Shown one piece after another: positions 16,954 to 23,980 of a DNA stretch of 64,000 bases. The position numbers and the translations under genes were made by a program. This DNA is from CAMENZ01 sp041854955. GTDB taxonomy: Bacteria; Bacillota; Clostridia; Peptostreptococcales; Anaerovoracaceae. The notes beneath the pieces were generated by a model. That model saw nothing but the letters and a program-made list of their open reading frames with translations, had not been told where the DNA came from and ran no database searches. Location of the stretch: NCBI GenBank assembly GCA_041854955.1, contig JBHADF010000047.1, positions 1-64,000 of the forward strand. Reading direction: 5' to 3'. The first letter of the stretch is position 1, and the number at the start of each line of letters is the position of its first letter.

Positions 16954-18309
16954 TTAGAGCAGCTTGCTGGACTTGGTCCAGATTCCCATACGCTCAGCAT
17001 CCTTTATGAGTTGATCTCTGAACTGAGGATGGGCGATGGATATGAGCAGCTCTGCCCTCTGCCAAGTGCTCTTTCCCTTTAAGGAAACGGCTCCGTACTC
17101 GGTTACGATATAGTCCACTGCCATTCTGGGAGTGGTGATTATGGAACCTGGTGCCAAACCCGGCATTATGAGGCTTTCAAGACTTCCGTCGGATTTCTCC
17201 CTTACGGAAGGGGTGCAGAGGAAGCTATGGCCGTTTTGGGATTGGAAGGAGCCCATTACGAAATCCAGCTGTCCGCCGGTACCGGAAATCTGGCGATATC
17301 CTGCCGACTCGGAGCATACCTGGCCGTAAAGGTCTACGGCTATGCAGCTGTTTACGGATACAAAGTTGGGGATTTGTGCAATAGTGGCTATGTTATTTAC
17401 ATAATCTACAGGCGCTACAAAGCACATAGGGTTATCGTCTATGAAATCGTAGAGCCTTTTGGTGCCACCTGCAAAGGTATATACAGCCTTGCCTTTATCC
17501 TTTTCCTTATTGCCCCAGAGCTTTCCTGCCTCGAAAAGATCCACATAGGCATCTGTGAACATTTCCGTATGAGCTTCAACGTTCTTTATATCCGACCGGG
17601 CTATCTTTTGACCTATGGAAAGAGGAAGAGCTCCTATTCCCAGCTGGAGAGTGCTGCCTGATTTGATATGCTTTACTACATGGTCTGCTATCTGTTGGTC
17701 TATTTCCGAGGCTCCCTTCACGTTGAGGTCGGGCAAAGGTGTGTTACTTCCTTCTACCACAAAATCCACATCATAAAGATTTATCTCGTTCTGGCGTCCA
17801 AGAGCCTTAGGCATATTTTCGTTTACCTCAACGATCTTTATCTTTGCCGCCTTGATGACGCCCCACATGTCGGCTACCTGAGGACCTATGTTAAAATTTC
17901 CAAATTTATCCATGGGTCCAACCTGGAAGCAGGCTATATCCAGACCGTTGTCATTACCTGTCCAAAGGTGGGGAAGCTCGTTGAACATCATAGGCATATA
18001 CCAACATCTGCCTTCTTTGTTCATCTTTCTGTCGTGACTGGAGAAATGAGCCGATGTGAACATTACCTGCTCATTGCTCTCTGTAGCTGTAAAGGTTTCA
18101 AAGGGCGTTCTTCTTATGGACACAGTGCTGAGCACGGTCACATCGCTAAGTTCGTCGCCTCTCTTGGCTAAGGCCTTATCTATATCCACTACGGTGCCGC
18201 AACCTGTTCCGAAATGGACTCTGTCTCCTTTTTTCACCTTATCGGCTGCCGCATCTGCGGTTATGAGTTTTTTCTTATACTCCTGGGCTAAATCTGTTGT
18301 TTTATACAT
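16954..18309 (-). CDS. Butyryl-/4-hydroxybutyryl-CoA:acetate CoA-transferase family protein
   Basis: The 451-residue enzyme of the acetyl-CoA hydrolase/transferase family moves CoA between an acyl-CoA and a carboxylate such as acetate. The catalytic Glu is expected in VEAHTEMFTDAYVDL; the C-terminal family signature YGAVSLKGKSTWQRAELLI followed by IAHPQFR is present. In fermenting Clostridia this family ends butyrate or 4-aminobutyrate/4-hydroxybutyrate pathways, but the true substrate cannot be told without the partner pathway genes, which are absent here. The start at 18309 is an ATG after AAGAGGTG; the GTG at 18318 lies in that site. Confidence 0.9.
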   Translation of the reverse strand: MYKTTDLAQEYKKKLITADAAADKVKKGDRVHFGTGCGTVVDIDKALAKRGDELSDVTVLSTVSIRRTPFETFTATESNEQVMFTSAHFSSHDRKMNKEGRCWYMPMMFNELPHLWTGNDNGLDIACFQVGPMDKFGNFNIGPQVADMWGVIKAAKIKIVEVNENMPKALGRQNEINLYDVDFVVEGSNTPLPDLNVKGASEIDQQIADHVVKHIKSGSTLQLGIGALPLSIGQKIARSDIKNVEAHTEMFTDAYVDLFEAGKLWGNKEKDKGKAVYTFAGGTKRLYDFIDDNPMCFVAPVDYVNNIATIAQIPNFVSVNSCIAVDLYGQVCSESAGYRQISGTGGQLDFVMGSFQSQNGHSFLCTPSVREKSDGSLESLIMPGLAPGSIITTPRMAVDYIVTEYGAVSLKGKSTWQRAELLISIAHPQFRDQLIKDAERMGIWTKSSKLL

Positions 18310-18397
18310 TGTTTTCACCTCTTTTTATTCTTTAATTTTAATTATGATGAGCCCCTTTAGGGGCGCTTTATGCTTTGCTTTTTTCTATGACGAAATT

Positions 18398-18425
18398 ATT
18401 ATACTACATCGCAGAGAAAATTCAA
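18398..18425 (-). promoter_or_regulatory. Promoter of the CoA transferase gene
   Basis: On the minus strand TTGAAT (18425-18420) and perfect TATAAT (18403-18398) are 16 bases apart. The leader contains the perfect palindrome GCCCCTTTAGGGGC (18352-18365). Confidence 0.75.
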
Positions 18426-18434
18426 ATAAACATC

Positions 18435-18463
18435 TGTTAAAATAGGGAGTTTTGTGTTATAAT
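18435..18463 (+). promoter_or_regulatory. Probable promoter of the tRNA-Arg locus
   Basis: TATAAT at 18458-18463 with a poor -35 box (TGTTAA, 18435-18440) at 17 bases. It is the only clear plus-strand -10 box before the tRNA. Transcription from it would include the upstream partial tRNA copy and the inverted repeat. Confidence 0.5.
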
Positions 18464-18473
18464 CTACCTACAA

Positions 18474-18502
18474 TATATGTCTCCTTAGTTAAATGGATAT
18501 AA
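18474..18502 (+). repeat. Direct-repeat copy of the 5' part of tRNA-Arg
   Basis: These 29 bases are identical to 18605-18633, which cover five bases of leader plus the acceptor 5' strand and D arm of the tRNA. The copy is then followed not by the anticodon arm but by a different 9-bp hairpin (CTCCATTTG/CAAATGGAG) with loop CTTCT. No T arm or acceptor 3' strand follows, so it is not a second complete tRNA. Confidence 0.9.
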
Positions 18503-18576
18503 GAACCTCCATTTGCTTCTCAAATGGAGAACCTTGATACTCGTTTCACTCGTATTAACGAGCTCTCTGATTATAT

Positions 18577-18650
18577 GCTTTAGGAGAGCTCCGTTATACT
18601 TGATTATATGTCTCCTTAGTTAAATGGATATAACGGAGCTCTCCTAAAGC
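18577..18650 (+). repeat. 22-bp inverted repeat covering the tRNA anticodon arm
   Basis: Bases 18577-18598 are the exact reverse complement of 18629-18650, the D-stem 3' strand and anticodon arm of the tRNA. In a precursor RNA the two would form a perfect 22-bp hairpin with a 30-base loop, competing with the cloverleaf. A shorter partial copy of the same anticodon-stem sequence (AACGAGCTCTC) lies at 18558-18568. Confidence 0.9.
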
Positions 18651-18684
18651 TCAGTTGCCGGTTCGATTCCGGCAGGGGATACCA
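18610..18684 (+). tRNA. tRNA-Arg (anticodon CCU)
   Basis: The 75-base cloverleaf folds with a 7-bp acceptor stem (GTCTCCT with AGGGGAT, including G-U pairs), a 4-bp D stem GTTA/TAAC, anticodon stem GAGCT/AGCTC with loop CTCCTAA giving anticodon CCU, a T arm GCCGG-TTCGATT-CCGGC, discriminator A and an encoded CCA. It reads AGG codons. It stands alone, not in a tRNA cluster. Confidence 0.95.
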
Positions 18685-18715
18685 AAAATGCTGCTCATAA
18701 AGGGCAGCATTTTTC
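18685..18715 (+). terminator. Terminator of tRNA-Arg
   Basis: The arms AAAAATGCTGC and GCAGCATTTTT pair around a short loop directly after the CCA, followed by TTTC. Confidence 0.9.
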
Positions 18716-18725
18716 TTTATCATAT

Positions 18726-19280
18726 TTAATCAAGCCTTACAGCCATTCCGGGAGCACGGTCAAAAAAGATATCCTTTGAAGATGCGCTTAAAGGAATACC
18801 CCAGCACAGCTTCACATCGTCTCCCAAAAAGCCCAGCTTCAGGGCACTTCTGCCCACGGTAAACATAACACGGTTATCAACTCTGTGGTTTGCAGCCACG
18901 GAAACTGCCGAGCCGACAGCAATACCTAAATCCGTAACATTGAAGACACAGTTGGAGCCGGCCTCTTTCATCATGACGCAGTTTTCAAAACCGCACATGC
19001 TGCAGTTGGAAAGACCGAAGGGTTTTTCTCTGCAACCGATAATAACCACGGCTTCGCTTTTATCAACATTGGACGCATCCCTGACGAATATGGGCTGGCC
19101 TGTAGTATCGGCCATGGCAATCATCTTATCTCTAAGTCTGTCCTTTTCCTCACCGGTAACTATAACGGCCTCCACCGTATCCTTACCGCTTCCCTTAGGC
19201 GCAGTCTTAGCCGCTACCACCATCAAATCGGCCACCTGAAGGATTCCTTCTCTCTCCGCATTTTCCATAGTCTTTAGCAT
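18726..19280 (-). CDS. DUF2148 ferredoxin-domain protein
   Basis: The 184-residue protein has the DUF2148 layout: an N-terminal helical domain (REGILQVADLMVVAAKTAPKG), then a cysteine-bearing segment (CREKPFG, CSMCGFENC and SNCVFN), then AVSVAANHRVDNRV and a C-terminal GIPLSASSKDIFFDR. The cysteines suggest an iron-sulfur or metal site. Function is unknown. The start at 19280 follows GGAGGTGGCGAC; a longer frame to 19334 has no ribosome binding site. Confidence 0.87.
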   Translation of the reverse strand: MLKTMENAEREGILQVADLMVVAAKTAPKGSGKDTVEAVIVTGEEKDRLRDKMIAMADTTGQPIFVRDASNVDKSEAVVIIGCREKPFGLSNCSMCGFENCVMMKEAGSNCVFNVTDLGIAVGSAVSVAANHRVDNRVMFTVGRSALKLGFLGDDVKLCWGIPLSASSKDIFFDRAPGMAVRLD

Positions 19281-19342
19281 GTCGCCACCTCCCTCAAAAT
19301 CTGTTGAAAAAGCTTCTTGGCCCCATTGTAGCACATTTCCTC

Positions 19343-19371
19343 TTGATATGCTACATCATATCATTTATTAT
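19343..19371 (+). promoter_or_regulatory. Probable promoter for the nucleotidyltransferase-trmO-ybaK run
   Basis: TTGATA (19343-19348) and TATTAT (19366-19371) are 17 bases apart, 30 bases before the start codon of the nucleotidyltransferase. Confidence 0.6.
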
Positions 19372-19400
19372 TAAAATATAAATCTTTGGAGGTAAAAAAT

Positions 19401-20324
19401 ATGGTTAATGAACCCATTTTGATAATAATGGCTGCGGGCATGGGCTCCCGTTTCGGCGGACTTAAGCAGATGACCCCTGTCAGCGGCGATAAGGAATTGA
19501 TATTGGACTTTTCCCTTTACGACGCCATGATGGCCGGCTTTAAAAAGGCTGTTCTTGTAATAAAGAGGGAAAACGAAGAGGATTTCAGAAAGCTCTTAGA
19601 AGGAAGAAGCGGCAAATTTATGGAGATAGATTTTGCATATCAGGAGCTTTCCGATTTGCCGGAAGGTGCTAAGGTGCCTGAAGGAAGAGTTAAGCCCTGG
19701 GGCACGGGGCATGCGGTTTTAGCTGCTCGTTCCTTCATAAATGGTCCCTTTGCCGTTATCAATGCAGATGATTACTACGGTCCCACGGCTTTCCAAATGA
19801 TATATGACTTCCTTTCCGCTGCCGAGGACAAGAAAAAATACAGCTATGCCATGGTAGGCTTCCGCATTGAAAACACCCTTACGGAAAACGGCTTCGTGTC
19901 GAGAGGCGTATGCCGCTCATCCGACTCAGGCCTTTTAGAGGAAATCACAGAAAGAACTAAAATATCATGGCACGGTGAGGAGATAGGATTTTCCGAAGAG
20001 GATGAAGCTGCTTGGACCACTATTCCCCGTGGAACTCCCGTATCTATGAATTTTTGGGGCTTTACAAAATCCCTCATAGACGAGGCTTGGAGCGGTTTCG
20101 GTGAGTTTTTAACCTCCGCACTCAAGGAAAATCCCCTTAAGGGTGAATACTACCTGCCTGCCATAGTGGACAGGCTCATAAAAGAAGGAAAAGCCCAGGT
20201 GAAGCTCTTAAACTCCCCCGACAGATGGTACGGGGTAACCTATAAGGAGGATACGGAAGGTGTAGTATCCGCTCTTCAGTCTATGAAGGACAAAGGCATG
20301 TATCCCGAAGCCCTTTGGAAATAG
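19401..20324 (+). CDS. Sugar-phosphate nucleotidyltransferase family protein
   Basis: The 307-residue protein has the nucleotidyltransferase signature AAGMGSRFGGLKQMTPV at the N-terminus, GTGHAV near residue 105 and the metal-binding NADDYYG. It would join a nucleoside triphosphate and a sugar phosphate or similar alcohol phosphate. The family includes glucose-1-phosphate and mannose-1-phosphate nucleotidyltransferases, but the substrate is not clear, and no sugar pathway genes lie nearby. The ATG at 19401 follows GGAGGTAAAAAAT; the TTG at 19386 is part of that site. Confidence 0.85.
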   Translation: MVNEPILIIMAAGMGSRFGGLKQMTPVSGDKELILDFSLYDAMMAGFKKAVLVIKRENEEDFRKLLEGRSGKFMEIDFAYQELSDLPEGAKVPEGRVKPWGTGHAVLAARSFINGPFAVINADDYYGPTAFQMIYDFLSAAEDKKKYSYAMVGFRIENTLTENGFVSRGVCRSSDSGLLEEITERTKISWHGEEIGFSEEDEAAWTTIPRGTPVSMNFWGFTKSLIDEAWSGFGEFLTSALKENPLKGEYYLPAIVDRLIKEGKAQVKLLNSPDRWYGVTYKEDTEGVVSALQSMKDKGMYPEALWK

Positions 20325-20345
20325 CCTTATAGAAAGGAAAATATA

Positions 20346-21026
20346 ATGGAAATCATAGGTCATGTCCGCACGGATTTTCACGAAAAATTCGGTATTCCAC
20401 GACAGGGTGGTTTGGTAGAAAACATCGGCTACATAGAGTTTCTGCCTCCCTTTGATGTGCCTGTCGCCTTTGAGGGAATAGAAGAATACTCCCATATCTG
20501 GATTCTCTGGCAGTTTTCCGAAAATGTGGGGGAGGGTTGGTCCCCCATGGTGAGACCGCCCCGTTTAGGTGGAAATGTAAAGGTAGGCGTCTTTGCCAGC
20601 CGAAGTCCTTTTCGCCCCAATCCCATAGGGCTTTCCCTAGTGAGGCTGCTGTCTGTGGAAAAAAGCCCTACAGGCGGTGTACTTCTTAAAATCTCCGGAG
20701 CTGACATTTTAGACGGGTCTCCCGTTTACGACATAAAGCCCTATCTGCCTCATATAGAGGCTATCCCCGGAGGGGATGGCGGCTTTGCCCATCGTGTAAA
20801 AGATGACAGCCTGTCTGTAATTTGCAGTGATACGGTTAAAAAAGAAATTATAAAGGATTTTTCCCTTTCGGACTTTGAGCTCCTCAGGGAAATTCTCTCC
20901 CAAGACCCTCGTCCTCACTACCACGCCGACCCGGAGCGAGTTTACGGTATGGCCTACAAGGGGCAAAACATAAGGTTCAGGGTTGTTGGCAAAGAGCTGG
21001 AAATCCTGTCTTTAGAAAAGCTTTGA
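20346..21026 (+). CDS. trmO: tRNA (N6-threonylcarbamoyl-A37) methyltransferase TrmO
   Basis: The 226-residue protein is of the TrmO (TsaA/YaeB) family, which uses SAM to methylate t6A37 in some threonine tRNAs. Diagnostic features are the N-terminal IGHVRTDFHEKFGIPRQ, the FASRSPFRPNPIGLS segment near residue 85, and DILDGSPVYDIKPYL. It lies 21 bases after the nucleotidyltransferase and is probably co-transcribed. Confidence 0.95.
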   Translation: MEIIGHVRTDFHEKFGIPRQGGLVENIGYIEFLPPFDVPVAFEGIEEYSHIWILWQFSENVGEGWSPMVRPPRLGGNVKVGVFASRSPFRPNPIGLSLVRLLSVEKSPTGGVLLKISGADILDGSPVYDIKPYLPHIEAIPGGDGGFAHRVKDDSLSVICSDTVKKEIIKDFSLSDFELLREILSQDPRPHYHADPERVYGMAYKGQNIRFRVVGKELEILSLEKL

Positions 21027-21081
21027 AAGATAGTGGTTAGTAGGTAGCGAGACTATATATGAATCATATTTTGGAGGAATT

Positions 21082-21546
21082 ATGGCATTTGAAATAGCAA
21101 AGGAACATTTGGTGAAAAAGGGATACGAGGATAAGATACAGACCTTTCAGGTGTCCAGCGCCACAGTGGAGCTGGCGGCAACAGCAGTCGGCACAGAGCC
21201 GGCAAAAATCGCAAAATCCTTGACCTTTAAAGTGGAGGACATGCCTGTAATGGTAGTATGTGCCGGTGATGCCAAGGTAGCCAACAGCAAGTTTAAGGCA
21301 GTTTTCAAGACAAAGGCAAAAATGCTGACAAGAGATGAAGTCAGTCAGCTCATAGGTCACGATGTGGGCGGAGTTTGCCCCTTCGGAGTAAAGGAGGGGG
21401 TAAAGGTCTATCTGGATGAGTCTCTGAAAAGATTTGATGTGGTCTATCCCGCTTGCGGCAGCGATAACAGTGCCGTTAGACTTACGCTTCCCCAGTTGGA
21501 AGAAGCCTCTGATTTTATAGAGTGGATTGATGTATGTAATGTTTAA
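21082..21546 (+). CDS. YbaK/ProX-type aminoacyl-tRNA deacylase
   Basis: The 154-residue single-domain editing protein has the conserved Lys in AKIAKSLTFK, a middle GDAKVANSKFK and the motif GVCPFGVKEGVKVYLDESL. Such proteins hydrolyse mischarged Cys- or Ala-tRNA(Pro) or related species. It lies next to trmO, so two tRNA-quality functions adjoin. A GGAGG site precedes the ATG. Confidence 0.92.
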   Translation: MAFEIAKEHLVKKGYEDKIQTFQVSSATVELAATAVGTEPAKIAKSLTFKVEDMPVMVVCAGDAKVANSKFKAVFKTKAKMLTRDEVSQLIGHDVGGVCPFGVKEGVKVYLDESLKRFDVVYPACGSDNSAVRLTLPQLEEASDFIEWIDVCNV

Positions 21547-21568
21547 GATGTCTTGCGGGTGTCTGCTG

Positions 21569-21845
21569 TTGACACTTTCTCAGCTTTTGCCGGATTGTGT
21601 CAATCTTTTCGGCTGCGGAAGGGCTGCGGCAGATGTTTTCCCGGAGGAAACAGGTGTGCTGTTGACACTTTTTTGGATTTCGCCGGATTGTGTCAACAAT
21701 TTTAGGCGAATTTGTTGACAGTTTCTTCTAAATCAACAAAACCTGTCAACAATCACCACTTATTAGCAGTGGTGTTTACCATAATTCAGCTATTATGTAA
21801 ACCATTTGTTGACACTTTTCCCCGAAATCATAATTTCTGTCAACA
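21569..21845 (+). repeat. Cluster of four TTGACA/TGTCAA inverted-repeat units
   Basis: The 484-base gap between two convergent genes holds four dyads of 35-41 bases. Each begins TTGACA or TGTTGACA and ends with the complement: 21569-21603, 21661-21697, 21712-21752 and 21807-21845. Units 1 and 2 also share GCCGGATTGTGTCAA at their right ends. Between units 3 and 4 are two further hairpins (CACCACT/AGTGGTG, 21754-21774, and GTTTAC..GTAAAC, 21774-21802). No coding capacity is convincing here. Their function is unknown: protein-binding sites, REP-like elements or a miniature mobile element are possible. Confidence 0.85.
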
Positions 21846-21960
21846 TATTGGAAATTATGGCGCTCTAAATTATGACTACCAACCTTATAGATTCAGCAGC
21901 ATCAAAGCTATAAATTATAAATAGCAAAGCAAATGGAGAAAGATGTAATTGAACGATTAA

Positions 21961-22020
21961 AAAAGGACTGTCTCTTTGAGGTGACATGAGGTGACCTCAA
22001 AAAGAGAATTCAGTCCTTTT
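21961..22020 (-). terminator. Terminator of the MacB-type efflux operon
   Basis: A long two-part hairpin (outer arms AAAAGGACTG/CAGTCCTTTT, inner arm GAGGT/ACCTC) ends on the minus strand in TTTTTTTAATC, just past the permease stop. Confidence 0.92.
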
Positions 22021-22030
22021 ACTTTATCTG

Positions 22031-23299
22031 TTATTCGTACCTGAGTGCTTCGATAGGATCCAGGTTTGCCGCTTTGTTTGAAGGATAGTATCCAAAGAAG
22101 ACACCTATAAACATGGAGAAGCCTACTGCGATAATCACTGATGATATGGCCGGAAGGGTGGGAGACTTTAGGAAAATGCTCCCCAGATATCCCAGGCCTG
22201 AGCCTAATACTACACCTATAGCGCCGCCGATTACACATATGATTATGCTCTCGATTATAAACTGGCTTCGTATATCCTTGCTTGTGGCTCCAAGAGCCTT
22301 TCTTATACCGATTTCTCTCGTACGCTCCGTTACGGAAACCAGCAGAATGTTCATAACACCTATACCGCCTACCAAGAGGGATATGGCAGCTATGGCACCT
22401 ATGGCCAGCTTTACGGAGCTCATGACATTGGTAACCTGAGAAATGGATGATTCAAGAGTTTCTGCCTTCACAAATGCCCTCTCGTTTTCTTTATAGTAAT
22501 TATCATTGAAGAATTTTGCGATTTCGTCAGCAGTACTCTTTAGCTCTTCTCTGTCATTTGTTATAACTATAAAGTTATATGTACCTTCATCCTCAGCTTT
22601 GCCTGTGGCATACTGTCGATTGCCCACGCTGAGAGGTATATATCCCGGGGTGGCTGCGTCTGCCGATTCACCACCGAAAATTCCGAAGCTCTTAAGTTCA
22701 TGTTTGTATATGCCCACTATCATGTAGGTTCTTATGCCGCCTCCGGAATCCAGCTTTACCTCCAGCTCGTGGCCCAAGGCCTTTTCCGGTTTTCCATCGA
22801 AGGCCTTGTTTACCAGCTTATCGGAAATTACGATTATTTCCTTGTTCTGCATAATGTCATCCTCTGTTATGAACCTGCCGGAAATCATCTTGATGCTGTT
22901 GGCATCCTTATAGCCCTCCGATACGGAGTTGATTTTTATACCGTGGTTTTCTCTGCCGGATCTGATTTTTCCGCTGCCTCCCGCTCCGGAAAGGGCGATG
23001 GATTTAATCTTGTCGGCAAATTTGGCTTGCATTCTCTCTATCTGGAAGCTCTGCATAGCATCTTTGCTTACCAGCTCGCTTACTTCATGACCCTTTTGGG
23101 GTTCTATATAAACACTTATGGAGTTGCTGCTGAAGGAGTCAAACCCTTGTGATACGGATTCAGACAGTGCTTTTCCTATGGTAGCTATGCTGATTACGGA
23201 TGCTATTCCTATAATTATGCCCAGCATGGTCAGGAAGCTTCTCATCTTATTCAGCTTTAATCCTACGACCGCAACCTTGATGCTTTCTATAATGCTCAT
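22031..23299 (-). CDS. MacB/FtsX-family ABC transporter permease
   Basis: The 422-residue permease has the MacB topology: one N-terminal helix (FLTMLGIIIGIASVISIATI), a large extracytoplasmic domain (about 45-285) and three C-terminal helices, with the conserved VTERTREIGIRKALGA segment near residue 335. It works with the ATPase and adaptor encoded in the same operon, probably exporting a peptide, antibiotic or lipid-like compound. Its start overlaps the ATPase stop by 4 bases. Confidence 0.93.
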   Translation of the reverse strand: MSIIESIKVAVVGLKLNKMRSFLTMLGIIIGIASVISIATIGKALSESVSQGFDSFSSNSISVYIEPQKGHEVSELVSKDAMQSFQIERMQAKFADKIKSIALSGAGGSGKIRSGRENHGIKINSVSEGYKDANSIKMISGRFITEDDIMQNKEIIVISDKLVNKAFDGKPEKALGHELEVKLDSGGGIRTYMIVGIYKHELKSFGIFGGESADAATPGYIPLSVGNRQYATGKAEDEGTYNFIVITNDREELKSTADEIAKFFNDNYYKENERAFVKAETLESSISQVTNVMSSVKLAIGAIAAISLLVGGIGVMNILLVSVTERTREIGIRKALGATSKDIRSQFIIESIIICVIGGAIGVVLGSGLGYLGSIFLKSPTLPAISSVIIAVGFSMFIGVFFGYYPSNKAANLDPIEALRYE

Positions 23300-23979
23300 T
23301 TAGTCACCTCGATTCTGCCGTCGGACATGGTGAGAATCCTGCTTGTCTCCAAGGCCAGCTCTTTGTTGTGGGTTATAAGTATTATGGTCTTTTTCTGCTC
23401 CGCATTCAGCTTATGGAATAAATCCATTACTATACGGCCGGTTTTGGAGTCCAGAGCACCTGTAGGCTCATCGGCCAATATGATTTCCGGATCGTTTGCC
23501 ATGGCGCGGGCTATGGCCACACGCTGCTTTTGGCCTCCGGAAAGCTCGTTGGGATTATGCTTTGCCCTTTCCGCCATTTCCACGATTTCCAAAAGCTCCA
23601 TGGCCCGTCTCGTTCTTTCATCGGCAGGAATCTTATTATACATCATAGGAAGCTCCACATTTTTCAGGGCGCTGAGCCTGGGTATAAGGTTGAAGTTCTG
23701 AAAAACAAAGCCTATTTTTTTATTTCTTATGGCGGAAAGCTCATGGTCCTTCGCCTGTGATATATCCAGTTCCCCCAGTCGATAGGAGCCCTCTGTAGGT
23801 CTGTCGAGCAGTCCTATTATATTCATCAGGGTGGACTTTCCTGAGCCTGAGGCTCCTACTACGGAGACGAAATCTCCGTCATATACATCTATATCGATAC
23901 CGTGAAGAATTTCAAGTTCATTAGGCTTGCCGATGTAGTATCTCTTCACGATCCCCTTCATCTCAATAGTTTTCTGCAT
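23296..23979 (-). CDS. MacB/LolD-family ABC transporter ATPase
   Basis: The 227-residue ATPase has Walker A GASGSGKST, Q-loop FQNFNLIPRLSALKN, signature LSGGQKQRVAIARA, Walker B ILADEPTGALDS and switch His in ILITHNKE. The sequence is typical of mechanotransmission-type transporters. It lies between adaptor and permease genes with a 1-base gap and a 4-base overlap. Confidence 0.96.
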   Translation of the reverse strand: MQKTIEMKGIVKRYYIGKPNELEILHGIDIDVYDGDFVSVVGASGSGKSTLMNIIGLLDRPTEGSYRLGELDISQAKDHELSAIRNKKIGFVFQNFNLIPRLSALKNVELPMMYNKIPADERTRRAMELLEIVEMAERAKHNPNELSGGQKQRVAIARAMANDPEIILADEPTGALDSKTGRIVMDLFHKLNAEQKKTIILITHNKELALETSRILTMSDGRIEVTK

Positions 23980-23980
23980 G

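Noticed and set aside
18474..18545. A second complete tRNA in the upstream direct repeat
   Set aside because: Only the acceptor 5' strand and D arm are copied; the hairpin after them has a 5-base loop and no T arm or acceptor 3' strand follows.
21569..21845. A CRISPR array
   Set aside because: The units are dyads of differing length and sequence with unequal gaps, not identical direct repeats with regular spacers, and no cas genes are present.
21527..21924. Small open frames in the dyad-rich gap
   Set aside because: They overlap the repeats, lack ribosome binding sites and show no protein-like composition.
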